Of a DNA stretch of 64,000 nt, positions 16,021 through 23,749 are shown one piece after another. The DNA is from Pseudonocardia autotrophica (GTDB lineage Bacteria; Actinomycetota; Actinomycetes; Mycobacteriales; Pseudonocardiaceae): NCBI RefSeq assembly GCF_003945385.1, contig NZ_AP018920.1:6944001-7008000 (forward strand), given 5' to 3'. The notes under the pieces were generated by a model. That model saw nothing but the letters and a program-made list of their open reading frames with translations. It did not search any database and was not told the origin of the DNA. The translations under genes were made by a program, and so were the position numbers. How positions within the stretch are numbered: the stretch's first letter is position 1; each line of letters begins with the position of its first letter.

Positions 16021-16433
16021 CAGCGCCGGTTCCATGGCAGCGCAACTGTGTCAACTTGCCCTCCGTCCCGCGAGGCGCCGTGGACGGGTCGTGGTTGCGA
16101 TCCGTTGCCGTGACGGGAGACGCGTTGCGCGTCGCAGCGATGACGGGTCGTTGGCGTTCCGGGGCGTTGCGTTCGTGCGCGCCGCGCGTGCGGCATGGAG
16201 CATCTCGCTGCGCACACAACGATCGCTGCGCCGACGCACCGTTGACACCTCGCACGTCCAGGTCGCGACACAACGCCACGCTGCGTTGCCGAGCGGAGCG
16301 AGGCATATCGGCACACGGACAGGATGCCGGCCGCGAGCGCTCAGCCGGCGAGGGGTCCGTCGCAGAGGAGAGCGACGTCGGTGTCGGGCAGAGCCGTGAG
16401 GCCAGCGCATTGCGCGACCACCAGAACCGAACC
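16021..16433. other. Non-coding stretch inside the mobile block
   Basis: No recognisable gene. Short frames on both strands have no family resemblance and no ribosome binding site. The stretch is rich in CGTTGCG-like words. It separates IS256 copy 2 from the hairpin and tRNA remnant and may be native flanking DNA of that tRNA gene. Confidence 0.4.
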
Positions 16434-16465
16434 GCCCCTGCCCTGCGTTTGCGCAGGTCAGGGGC
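16434..16465 (-). terminator. Stem-loop downstream of the tRNA remnant
   Basis: GCCCCTGCCCTGCG pairs with CGCAGGTCAGGGGC around a TTTG loop, with a single C/T mismatch. It lies seven bases beyond the 3' end of the tRNA remnant on the minus strand, the usual place for a tRNA terminator. Confidence 0.6.
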
Positions 16466-16472
16466 TGTTCGC

Positions 16473-16510
16473 CGGAGCCGCCTGTCGGAATCGAACCGAC
16501 GACCTAATCA
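16473..16510 (-). pseudogene. 3' remnant of a tRNA-Thr-like gene
   Basis: Read on the minus strand the sequence contains a complete T-arm (GTCGG TTCGATT CCGAC) followed by AGGCGGC, the acceptor-stem end, then T and CCG where CCA would be expected. Upstream are AGGTC of the variable loop and TGAT, the end of an anticodon stem. The acceptor end AGGCGGCT is the same as in the intact tRNA-Thr(CGT) at 28041-28117, so a threonine isoacceptor is likely. The 5' half is missing: the ISL3 tip starts at 16511. Confidence 0.7.
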
Positions 16511-16961
16511 GGCTCTTCCCAGATGAGGGTGTAGGTCGGCGCGTCGGTCCGCAGATAGACGTCGAGGTCTCCCGACGATGGAGGTTCCTACGCCATCCAT
16601 CCGAAAGACCTCGACGTGTCCGACGCTACCCCGCCGGCCGGCTTCGGCCGCCCTGACCTGACCGCCTTCGCTCGACTCGACGGCCTCGGTCTGAGCGTGA
16701 CCGGGCAACGACTTGAACCGGATCGTGCGGTCCTCGCGTGCCGCGTGGTGGAACCAGATCAGTCTTGCCGACGGTGCGGCAGCGAAGGCGCTGCTCGTGA
16801 CACCGTGATCCGGCGGTTGGCCCACGAGCCGCTGGGCTGGCGACCGACCGTGCTGGAAGTTGTAGTGCGCCGCTACCGCTGTGCCGACTGTGCTGGCGCT
16901 CAGCGAAAATGACCAGTTCTGATCGGTGGAAGTGACCACCCTGGCGCGGCCAGAGTAGTGG

Positions 16962-17357
16962 TCAGGTCGGGGTCATGTGGGTCACCTCCGGGGTGCGGAT
17001 GTGGGCGGCGCCGGCGGGGACGACGACGGTGATGACGGCCAGCTCGGTGCGGCAGTGCGGGCAGCGTTGGACGCCGTTCGCGGCGGGAACGGCGTGCCCG
17101 GGTGGGACGGCGTTCGGGACGGCGTCGGGAACGGCGTGGTCGCCGTTCGGGCTGGTGAGGGCATCGCGCGTGACGGCGTTCGCGGTGTTGAACGAGCCGG
17201 GAACGGCGTCCGGGACGACGTCCGGGGCGGTGTGCGGGTGGTCGCGGTGATGCGCGGCTCGACAGCGCGAGGAGCAGAACCGGCGGTTGGGGTTGCGTCG
17301 GGTCACGGTGACCTGCCGGCCGCAGGCCGGGCAGGGGTGCTCGCCCAGGATGGTCAT
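16962..17357 (-). CDS. Zinc-motif protein, third gene of the IS21 element
   Basis: A 131-residue protein whose ATG overlaps the istB stop by four bases (ATGA), so it is translated with istB. Near the N-terminus C9-x2-C12 and C28-x3-C32 followed by HHRDH (CPACGR ... FCSSRCRAAHHRDH) look like a zinc-binding site of the short ribbon/treble-clef type. A Pro/Val/Ala-rich linker follows, with repeats of 'DAVP' and 'NAVP', and then a further C98-x2-C101 pair (CPHC) near the C-terminus. Standard IS21 elements encode only IstA and IstB. The function is unknown; DNA binding or regulation of transposition is a guess. The translational coupling and the intact motifs argue that it is real. Confidence 0.72.
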   Translation of the reverse strand: MTILGEHPCPACGRQVTVTRRNPNRRFCSSRCRAAHHRDHPHTAPDVVPDAVPGSFNTANAVTRDALTSPNGDHAVPDAVPNAVPPGHAVPAANGVQRCPHCRTELAVITVVVPAGAAHIRTPEVTHMTPT

Positions 17358-18217
17358 GATCGGCCCTGCCCGGTCGGGTCGTGCTCGCCGAGCGCCAGCC
17401 GGAGTTGGTTACTGCGTTGCTGGTGGGCCCGCATCCGGTAGGAGGGCCCGTCGATGGCGACGACGATGCCCCGGTGCAGCAGCCGGTCGAGCAGCGCGGC
17501 GGCCAGCATCGGGTCGGCCAGCCGGTCACCCCAGCTGGCCACTCCGGCGTGGCTGGTCACGATCGTCGACGACTTCAGATAGCGGCGGTTGATCACCTCG
17601 AACAGGGCGGCGTTCGCGTCCGGGTCCGGCGCGGTGCGGGAGTAGGCGAACTCGTCGATCACCAGCAGCCGGGGGCCGCAGTAGAACCGCATCGCGGTGG
17701 CCCAGCGTCCTTCCAAGGCGGCCTTGCGGCAGCGTTTGGCCAGTTCGGCGGCGGTGGTGAAGTAGACCCGGTGCCCGGCATCGACCGCGGCCCGGGCGAG
17801 TGCGACCGCGAGCATCGTCTTGCCGGTGCCGGGTGGACCGACGAACAGGACGTTGCCGGCGTCGTCGAGGAAGCGCAGCGCCGCGAGCTCACGCACGAGT
17901 TTCTCGTCGACCCCGGGTTGGGCGGCGAAGTCGAACTCGTCCAGGGTCCAGGAGTGCGGCAGGCAGGCGAACCGCAACCTGCCGGCCAACCGACGGGCCT
18001 CGGCGTGGGAGACCTCGAGCCCGAGCAGCCGTTCCATCACCGCGGTGGGCGAGAGCTGCTCGGCGCGGGCGGCGTCGAGCACCCCGGTCAACGCCTCGGC
18101 GGCCGTGCCCAGCTTGAGGACCTCCAGGTGAGCGCGCAGCCGCTGATAGGTCGCCGCCTCGCTCGAGCCGTCGGGTTCAGCCTGGTTGACCGCATGGTCG
18201 GGCCGGTGGGTGTTCAT
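17354..18217 (-). CDS. istB: IS21 helper ATPase IstB
   Basis: A 287-residue AAA+ ATPase related to DnaC. Walker A is GPPGTGKT at residues 127-134 and Walker B is LLVIDEF at 184-190, with sensor-type segments after it (TIVTSHAGVASWGD). IstB forms oligomers on target DNA and recruits or stimulates the IstA transposase. The ATG at 18217 overlaps the istA stop (ATGA), the usual coupling in this family. The frame is open far upstream into istA, but that is out of frame with IstA. It is complete and apparently functional. Confidence 0.94.
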   Translation of the reverse strand: MNTHRPDHAVNQAEPDGSSEAATYQRLRAHLEVLKLGTAAEALTGVLDAARAEQLSPTAVMERLLGLEVSHAEARRLAGRLRFACLPHSWTLDEFDFAAQPGVDEKLVRELAALRFLDDAGNVLFVGPPGTGKTMLAVALARAAVDAGHRVYFTTAAELAKRCRKAALEGRWATAMRFYCGPRLLVIDEFAYSRTAPDPDANAALFEVINRRYLKSSTIVTSHAGVASWGDRLADPMLAAALLDRLLHRGIVVAIDGPSYRMRAHQQRSNQLRLALGEHDPTGQGRS

Positions 18218-19593
18218 GAGCTCTCCCGCCCATCCTGTCCGCTGGTCTCGCCGGTGTGGGCGCGTCCGCGCAGCGGGCGGGTGCCGGAGGCGTAGGCGTC
18301 GAAGTCGATGACGACCTGCTCGCCGCTGGCCGGGCCGGCCTGGGCGTGGCGGATCCGATCCGCTTCGGCCAGGGCGTCGGCGGTGGGTGGGCGGCGGTGC
18401 TTGCGCGGGCAGGGCGCGCGGTCGGTGAACTCGGCGAGCACCACCCGGGTCATGGCGTCGACGTGTTCGTCGAGGCGCACCAGTGCGCCGGCTCCGTCCG
18501 GGGACCGCAGGTGATGCGCCAGCGCGACACCGCGTGCGGTGGCGATGTCCAGTGCCGGGGTGCCGAGTTGGTGGCGAACGGTCACGATCTCGCCGGTGTG
18601 CCCGGGTGGGATCGAGTAGCGGTTGCCGCGGAACGCGACCAGGGCCTGCTCGGACACGGTGCGCTCGACGCTCAGCACCGCCGGCAGCGGCGCCGGTGCC
18701 GCCCGCAACGGCTCGGCCTCGGCCAGCGCGCCCACGGTCGTCTTGCCCCCGTCGGCGTCGGCGCGGCGGCGTCCGTCGAGGCGGGCGCAGATCCGGTCCA
18801 GCCCGGCCTGGGCCCCCGCGAGGGTGGTGTCGTCGGCCAGGGTGCGCCACCAGCGTTGGGCGATCACGTGCGCGCTCTTCTCCACCGCGCCCTTGCGCCA
18901 GGCGTGCCGCGGCGGGCAGATGTCGATCCCGACCCGGTAGTGCACCGCCACCGGTCCGAAGCTGACCGTGAGCCGGCCCGAGCCGGGATGACACACCGTG
19001 GACATCCGGTCGAACCGCCACCGCCGCGTCACCCCGCCGAGACGGCCGACGACCTGGTCGAGGCCTTCGATCAGGTGCGGCTGATCGAGCGACTCGGTGA
19101 TCCAGCCCCGCCACCGGCTCGAGTGCGCCAGCACCCCGAGCAGCACGAACGCGCTGCCGGCGAACCCCCAGTGCGCGGGCGGGTCGGTCAGCTCCAGGTA
19201 GTCCCACTGGGTCTCGGCGCCCGGCGGATGGGCGATCACCGCCCGCTGGCTGGTCTTGCCCGACCGACACGGCTCGCAGGCCGGGCGCAGCTCCCGGGCG
19301 CGCAGCGCGCGCGTGAACGAGGGATACGAGCCCGCATAGCCCAGCGCGGTGACCTCGTCGAACAACGTGGTCGCCCACAGATGCGGGTCCGCACCGAGCC
19401 GCAGCCGGCAGTACTCGGCGAACCCCTCGAACGGATCCGGCACGCTGCGGGCCCGCTGCCCCGGCGTGTGTTCGCCGCTCAGATAGCGGCGCACGGTCAC
19501 CCGTGTGACGCCCAGATGCCGGGCGATCGCGGAGATCGTCCATCCCTGCGCGCGTAGTGCTTGTGCTTCCACGTACGACTCCCATGCGAGCAT
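18214..19593 (-). CDS. istA: IS21 transposase IstA
   Basis: A 459-residue transposase. The N-terminal HTH (WTISAIARHLGVTRVTVRRYLSG, about residues 18-40) binds the element ends. The rve/DDE catalytic core has D131 (TQWDYLEL), D195 (RFDRMSTV) and E238 (KGAVEKSA). The C-terminal part includes the usual IS21 segment with YSIPPGHTGEIV. It is complete, and together with IstB it should be able to move the element. Confidence 0.93.
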   Translation of the reverse strand: MLAWESYVEAQALRAQGWTISAIARHLGVTRVTVRRYLSGEHTPGQRARSVPDPFEGFAEYCRLRLGADPHLWATTLFDEVTALGYAGSYPSFTRALRARELRPACEPCRSGKTSQRAVIAHPPGAETQWDYLELTDPPAHWGFAGSAFVLLGVLAHSSRWRGWITESLDQPHLIEGLDQVVGRLGGVTRRWRFDRMSTVCHPGSGRLTVSFGPVAVHYRVGIDICPPRHAWRKGAVEKSAHVIAQRWWRTLADDTTLAGAQAGLDRICARLDGRRRADADGGKTTVGALAEAEPLRAAPAPLPAVLSVERTVSEQALVAFRGNRYSIPPGHTGEIVTVRHQLGTPALDIATARGVALAHHLRSPDGAGALVRLDEHVDAMTRVVLAEFTDRAPCPRKHRRPPTADALAEADRIRHAQAGPASGEQVVIDFDAYASGTRPLRGRAHTGETSGQDGRESS

Positions 19594-20830
19594 CCCGAGT
19601 GGGCTCCCTCGACGACTTCCGGCCGGTTCAACCGGAGCGTCGAGGGGGCCCGCCTACTGGTGGTGGATCTCAGTCGGCGGGTCGCAAGGGTGGTCACTTC
19701 CACTGATCAGCAGTGGTCACTTTCAGATGAGCGGCGGCAACTGCGGACACGTGTGGCGCCAAGACACCAGCGCCGCGGCGGAGCCACGCGCGAAGCTCTC
19801 GCGCACCGGGTTGCGGTGGGCGCTGGAAGGGATCGTGGTCGCACACCTCACCGTCGCCCGTGTCGCCGAGGGACTCGGGGTCGCGTGGGACACCGCCAAC
19901 AACGCGGTCCTGGCCGAAGGCAATCGGCTGCTGATCAACGACCCCACGCGGTTCGAGGGCGTGAAGGTCATTGGCGTCGATGAGCACGTCTGGCGCCACA
20001 CCAGGCGTGGCGACAAGTACGTCACCGTGATCATCGACCTCACCCCGGTCCGCGATGGCGCCGGCCCAGCAAGGCTGCTGGACATGGTCGAGGGCCGGTC
20101 GAAGGCGGCGTTCAAGACCTGGCTCGCCGACCGCGACGACGCCTTCCGTGACGCGGTCGAGGTGGTCGCGATGGACGGCTTCACCGGGTTCAAGACCGCC
20201 GCTGCGGAGGAGATCCCGGACGCGGTCACGGTGATGGATCCCTTCCACGTCGTGCGCCTGGCCGGTGACGCCCTCGACAGGTGCCGGCGCCGGGTCCAAC
20301 TCGCGATCCACGGGCACCGTGGGTTCAGGGACGACCCGCTCTACAAGTCGCGGCGCACGCTGCACACCGGCGCGGACCTGCTCACCGACAAGCAGAGCGA
20401 CAGGCTACGCGCGCTGTTCGTTGATGACGCTCACGTCGAGGTCGAGGCGACCTGGGGTGTCTACCAGCGCATGATCGCCGCCTATCGCCACGAGGACCGG
20501 CAACGTGGCCGCGAGCTCATGGAGAAGCTGATCACCGACCTCAGCGCCGGCGTCCCCAAGGTGCTCACCGAGCTCACCACCCTGGGCCGGACCCTGAAGA
20601 AGCGAGCCGCCGACGTGCTCGCCTACTTCGAACGACCCGGCACCAGCAACGGGCCGACCGAGGCGCTCAACGGACGGCTCGAACACCTGCGCGGCTCCGC
20701 ACTCGGGTTCCGCAACCTGACCAACTACATCGCCCGAAGCCTGCTCGAGACCGGCGGCTTCAGACCCCAACTCCTACACCCCCGATTGGGATGAGCCGCC
20801 ATACGTCGCCACCGCCGCGCCGCCCGGGCG

Positions 20831-21976
20831 ATGACGATGGCGGATACTGCAGCCGTGACCGTCGAGACCCGATCCGGGCGCCGCCCCCGCGACCGTCGCG
20901 CACACATCATTGCCGCGGCCGCCCACCGCTTCTACCTCGACGGATACCACCGTGTCTCGATGGCGGAGATCGCGGCGGACGTCGGAATCGGGCCGAGCGC
21001 GCTATACCGGCATTTCAGCAGCAAAGAATCGATGCTCCTCACCGTGCTCGACGTACTGCTCGCCGAGATGGAAGCACTCGACGGAGATCTGATCACCGAA
21101 CTTGCGGGATTCGTGCTGAAGCACCGCGAATTCGGTGTGCTGTGGCAACGCGAGGTCGGGCACCTTCCGGTGGAGAACCAGCGGACCCTCCGGCATCGGG
21201 TGCGCGGTCTCGCGAAACGGGTCGGCGCCGGCATCGACGACGCGGCCGATTTGCGATCGTGGGCGACACTGTCGGTCCTGGACAGCCCCACGTATCACCA
21301 CACCGACCTCGACGATCGGAGCGTCGTCGACATACTGACCACGGCGGTCGACGCCGTCTCGACCGTCGCCCTGCCCGACGACCAGTCCGTCGTCGACGAC
21401 GGATCGGTGGGCCTGCAGCCGGCGTCCCGTCGAGAAGCACTGCTCATGATCGCGTGTCGCCTGTTCGCCGAGCGCGGCTACCCGTCCGTCGGCCTGATCG
21501 ACATCGGCGCCGCTGCCGGAATCGCGGGAGCGAGCGTCTACAACCATTTCGCCAGCAAGCCAGAAGTACTCGCCACCGCTCTCCATCGCGGCAACGAAGC
21601 ACTGTGGCTGGGCCTGCACGAGGCACTGGCCCATGCCGCGAGCGCTACCGATGCACTCGACCGTCTCGTCACCCATTATGCAAATTTTTCCGTACGCAAT
21701 CCGCACATCATCGCCATCCTGGTGACCCAGACGCTCCATCTGCCCCCCGAGTACTCCGGTGGGCTTCACCGCGCCCAGCGCGACTACGTCGCCGAATGGG
21801 TCGCCCTGGTCCTGAGCAGCCGTCCCGACCTCACCGAGGCCGAAGCGGCGGTCACGGTTCACGCCGCGTTCTGTCTCATGAACAGCCTCTGCCGGATTCA
21901 TGCTCTGCGGTCGCTCCCGGGTCACATCACCAACACCGCCTGCCTGGCGAAGGCGGTCCTCGGCCTGAGCCGGTGA
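20831..21976 (+). CDS. Tandem two-domain TetR/AcrR regulator
   Basis: A 381-residue protein with two TetR DNA-binding domains in one chain. The first is at about 22-68 (RRAHIIAAAAHRFYLDGYHRVSMAEIAADVGIG... LYRHF) and the second at about 200-246 (RREALLMIACRLFAERGY ... DIGAAAGIAGASVYNHF). The ordinary TetR has one such domain in about 200 residues, so this is a duplication or fusion. Each is followed by a helical ligand/dimer part. It starts 26 bases after the ISL3 target duplication, so its promoter now lies in or next to ISL3 DNA. The thiolase on one side and the amidase and acyl-CoA synthetase on the other are candidate targets. The second codon pair offers an alternative ATG at 20837. Confidence 0.85.
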   Translation: MTMADTAAVTVETRSGRRPRDRRAHIIAAAAHRFYLDGYHRVSMAEIAADVGIGPSALYRHFSSKESMLLTVLDVLLAEMEALDGDLITELAGFVLKHREFGVLWQREVGHLPVENQRTLRHRVRGLAKRVGAGIDDAADLRSWATLSVLDSPTYHHTDLDDRSVVDILTTAVDAVSTVALPDDQSVVDDGSVGLQPASRREALLMIACRLFAERGYPSVGLIDIGAAAGIAGASVYNHFASKPEVLATALHRGNEALWLGLHEALAHAASATDALDRLVTHYANFSVRNPHIIAILVTQTLHLPPEYSGGLHRAQRDYVAEWVALVLSSRPDLTEAEAAVTVHAAFCLMNSLCRIHALRSLPGHITNTACLAKAVLGLSR

Positions 21977-22252
21977 GGGCGCGAGCGCGACGTCGTGGCT
22001 CCACCGGCGAGGCGCTCCGCACGGCCGGGAGGTGTGCCGGTGACCGACGCCCCCCGCACGGATGTCCCGGCAACCGCGCCGACTCTAAGTGAAGATCTGT
22101 GAGTCTCATGAAGGCATCCGTCGGCGGCTGACAGCAAGATGAGCACTGTCTTGACGATGTCGGTGAATCTCCAATAGCGTCCCGGGTCACATGGGGTCGA
22201 TGGCGTCCTCGACGCCGGGTCGACCGAGCCCATCGACGGTGAGGGAGTTCGG

Positions 22253-23716
22253 GTGGACACCGAGGAGATCGCGTGGCTCGATGCCACGGCGCAGGCGGCC
22301 CTGGTTCGCGAGGGTGAGGTGTCGGCGTCGGAGCTGGTCGACGCGGCCATCGCCAGGGTCGAGAAGCTGAACCCGCACCTCAATGCTGTGGTCTACGAGC
22401 GCTTCGACCGGGCCCGCTCCGAAGCAGCCGACGCGTCACTGCCGAACGGTCCCTTGCGCGGCGTGCCCTACGTGGCCAAGGACCTGCTCCAGACTTTCGC
22501 CGGGGAACCACAGAGCTCGGGCTGGAAGGTCCTCAAGGACCTCGACTTCCGCGCGCCGATCACCTCCTACGTGGCGCAGAAGCTGACCGACTCCGGCCTC
22601 GTCCGGCTCGGGCAGACCGCGACACCGGAATGGGGTGCCACGGTCTCGGCCGAGACGGACGCGTGGGGAGTCACCCCGAATCCCTGGGACCTGTCCCGGT
22701 CAGCCGGGGGATCGAGCACCGGCTCCGCCGTTGCCGTCGCGTCCGGGATGGTCCCGCTCGCACACGGCAATGACGCCGGCGGCTCGGTCCGGATCCCGGC
22801 GGGGTGGTGCGGCCTGGTCGGGCTCAAGGCGACGCGTGGACGCACCTCGCTGGGACCGGCCTTCGGCGAGTTCGCCAACGGCCACACCGAGGAGGGAGCG
22901 CTGACCCGCACGGTCCGGGACTCTGCGCTGGCGATGGACGTCATCGGTGGTGCGATGCCCGGTGACCCCTACCCGGCTCCTCCGCCGGCGCGGCCCTACG
23001 TCGAGGAACTGACGGTCGACCCCGGCAGGTTGCGGATCGGCTATCTGCGCGAGACGGCCGACGACCTCGCGTCGTTCAGCGTTGATGCCGAGAACGCGGT
23101 GGACACGGCACTGGAGCTGCTGACATCGCTCGGGCACGAGGTGGAGGACTCCCGCCCGAGCCTCCTGGAGACCGAGGGGGTCGCGAACCGCTACCTCGAA
23201 ATGGGCAGCGCCTACATGGCCTCGACCGCGAACACGATGGAACAGGCGATCGGACGCGCGCTGACCCCCGAGGACTTCTCGCCATGGGTCTGGTCGATGC
23301 TCGAGCGCGGCCGACGGAACACGGCTGTCGACTTCCTCGACTACCTCGACTGGCGGAACGCCGCCAGCCGGAACACCGCCGCCTGGTGGGAGGCGGGGCA
23401 CGACGTCCTGGTGGTGCCCACGACGGCGGATGTCGCGCCGGCGATCGGTGAGCTCGGGATGCGTCCGGGTGAGACCTTCGAGGACGTCGCGAACCGCTAC
23501 TACCGCTACGTTCCGATCACCCACGTCTGGAACGCGACCGGCCAGCCCGCGATCTCGCTCCCGCTGTACGTCAGCCCGGCCGGACTGCCGCTGGGGGTCT
23601 CGTTCGTCGCCGCTCAGGGGCGCGAGGACATCCTGTACCGGCTCGCCGCGCAGATCGAACGGGCCGCTCCTTGGGCCGATCGCCGCCCGCCGGCCTGCTT
23701 CGGCAGCGTCAGCTAG
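22253..23716 (+). CDS. Amidase-signature family hydrolase
   Basis: A 487-residue amidase-signature enzyme, hydrolysing an amide (or carbamoyl/ester) bond in the cytoplasm. The catalytic triad is visible: K76 in YVAKDL, S154 in AGGSSTGSAVAVASG and the nucleophile S178 in NDAGGSVRIPAG, with the family spacing of 24 between the two serines. It resembles the AtzF/nylon-oligomer-hydrolase/GatA-like amidases, but the substrate cannot be read from sequence. The GTG start follows GAGGGAG at 22241-22247. The 276 bases before it have no gene. The acyl-CoA synthetase gene begins 33 bases after its stop, so release of an acid from an amide followed by CoA activation is a reasonable inference. Confidence 0.88.
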   Translation: MDTEEIAWLDATAQAALVREGEVSASELVDAAIARVEKLNPHLNAVVYERFDRARSEAADASLPNGPLRGVPYVAKDLLQTFAGEPQSSGWKVLKDLDFRAPITSYVAQKLTDSGLVRLGQTATPEWGATVSAETDAWGVTPNPWDLSRSAGGSSTGSAVAVASGMVPLAHGNDAGGSVRIPAGWCGLVGLKATRGRTSLGPAFGEFANGHTEEGALTRTVRDSALAMDVIGGAMPGDPYPAPPPARPYVEELTVDPGRLRIGYLRETADDLASFSVDAENAVDTALELLTSLGHEVEDSRPSLLETEGVANRYLEMGSAYMASTANTMEQAIGRALTPEDFSPWVWSMLERGRRNTAVDFLDYLDWRNAASRNTAAWWEAGHDVLVVPTTADVAPAIGELGMRPGETFEDVANRYYRYVPITHVWNATGQPAISLPLYVSPAGLPLGVSFVAAQGREDILYRLAAQIERAAPWADRRPPACFGSVS

Positions 23717-23749
23717 CAACGTCGGCCACTGTCCTCCGAAAGGCACAGC

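Larger units (their letters stand above)
16891..19739 (-). mobile_element. IS21-family element (2849 bp) with three genes
   Basis: Ends begin with TG as in IS21: TGCTGGCGCTCAGCGAAAA at the left, and TGCCGCCGCTCATCTGAAA when the right end is inverted, both followed by TGACCA. Inside each is a second copy of the TGACCA-type motif (GTGGAAGTGACCACCCT), the multiple repeats usual for this family. The 4-bp direct repeat ACTG flanks it (16887-16890 and 19740-19743). The genes run leftward: istA, istB and a zinc-motif gene. Confidence 0.93.
16616..20794 (+). pseudogene. ISL3-family transposase split by an IS21 insertion
   Basis: The two parts are 16616-16890 and 19744-20794. Joined, they give an uninterrupted 441-residue protein. 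The N-terminal part starts at GTG 16616 and holds the zinc ribbon C51-x2-C54 ... C89-x2-C92; the junction reads RCADC then GHVWRQDTS, as in intact ISL3 transposases. The C-terminal part has the DDE domain: IGVDEHVWRH, VAMDGFTGFKTAA and SNGPTEALNGRLEHLRG. The IS21 element sits exactly between, with the ACTG duplication, so precise loss of it would restore the gene. As it stands no full transposase can be made. Confidence 0.92.
16511..20797 (+). mobile_element. ISL3-family element interrupted by an IS21-family element
   Basis: The left tip GGCTCTTCCCAGATGAGGG at 16511 and the right tip, GGCTCATCCCAATCGGGGG when inverted, ending at 20797, form imperfect terminal repeats that continue with the shared GTGTAGG. 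Removing the IS21 element and one copy of its 4-bp duplication leaves 1434 bp, a normal ISL3 size. The right flank is GCCATACG; the left flank is the tRNA remnant. Confidence 0.9.
9811..20805. mobile_element. ISL3-bounded composite block with 8-bp target duplication
   Basis: The left-most ISL3 tip at 9819 is preceded by GCCATACG (9811-9818) and the right-most ISL3 tip at 20797 is followed by the same GCCATACG (20798-20805); ISL3 elements make 8-bp duplications. So the outer boundaries behave as one insertion at one target, although nearly 11 kb and two partial ISL3 copies in the same orientation lie between. The right copy has a different inner flank (CCTAATCA, 16503-16510), which fits homologous recombination between two ISL3 copies, or movement as a composite transposon. 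Content: two IS256-type copies, a third IS256-type element, a truncated regulator, a monooxygenase gene, a tRNA remnant and an IS21 element. Confidence 0.75.

Noticed and set aside
16021..16433. Possible small genes between IS256 copy 2 and the tRNA remnant
   Set aside because: Frames on both strands are Arg/Ala-rich, lack start signals and resemble nothing; treated as non-coding.
17354..19585. 743-residue frame spanning istA and istB
   Set aside because: IstB begins at the ATG overlapping the istA stop; the upstream part is the wrong frame of istA.
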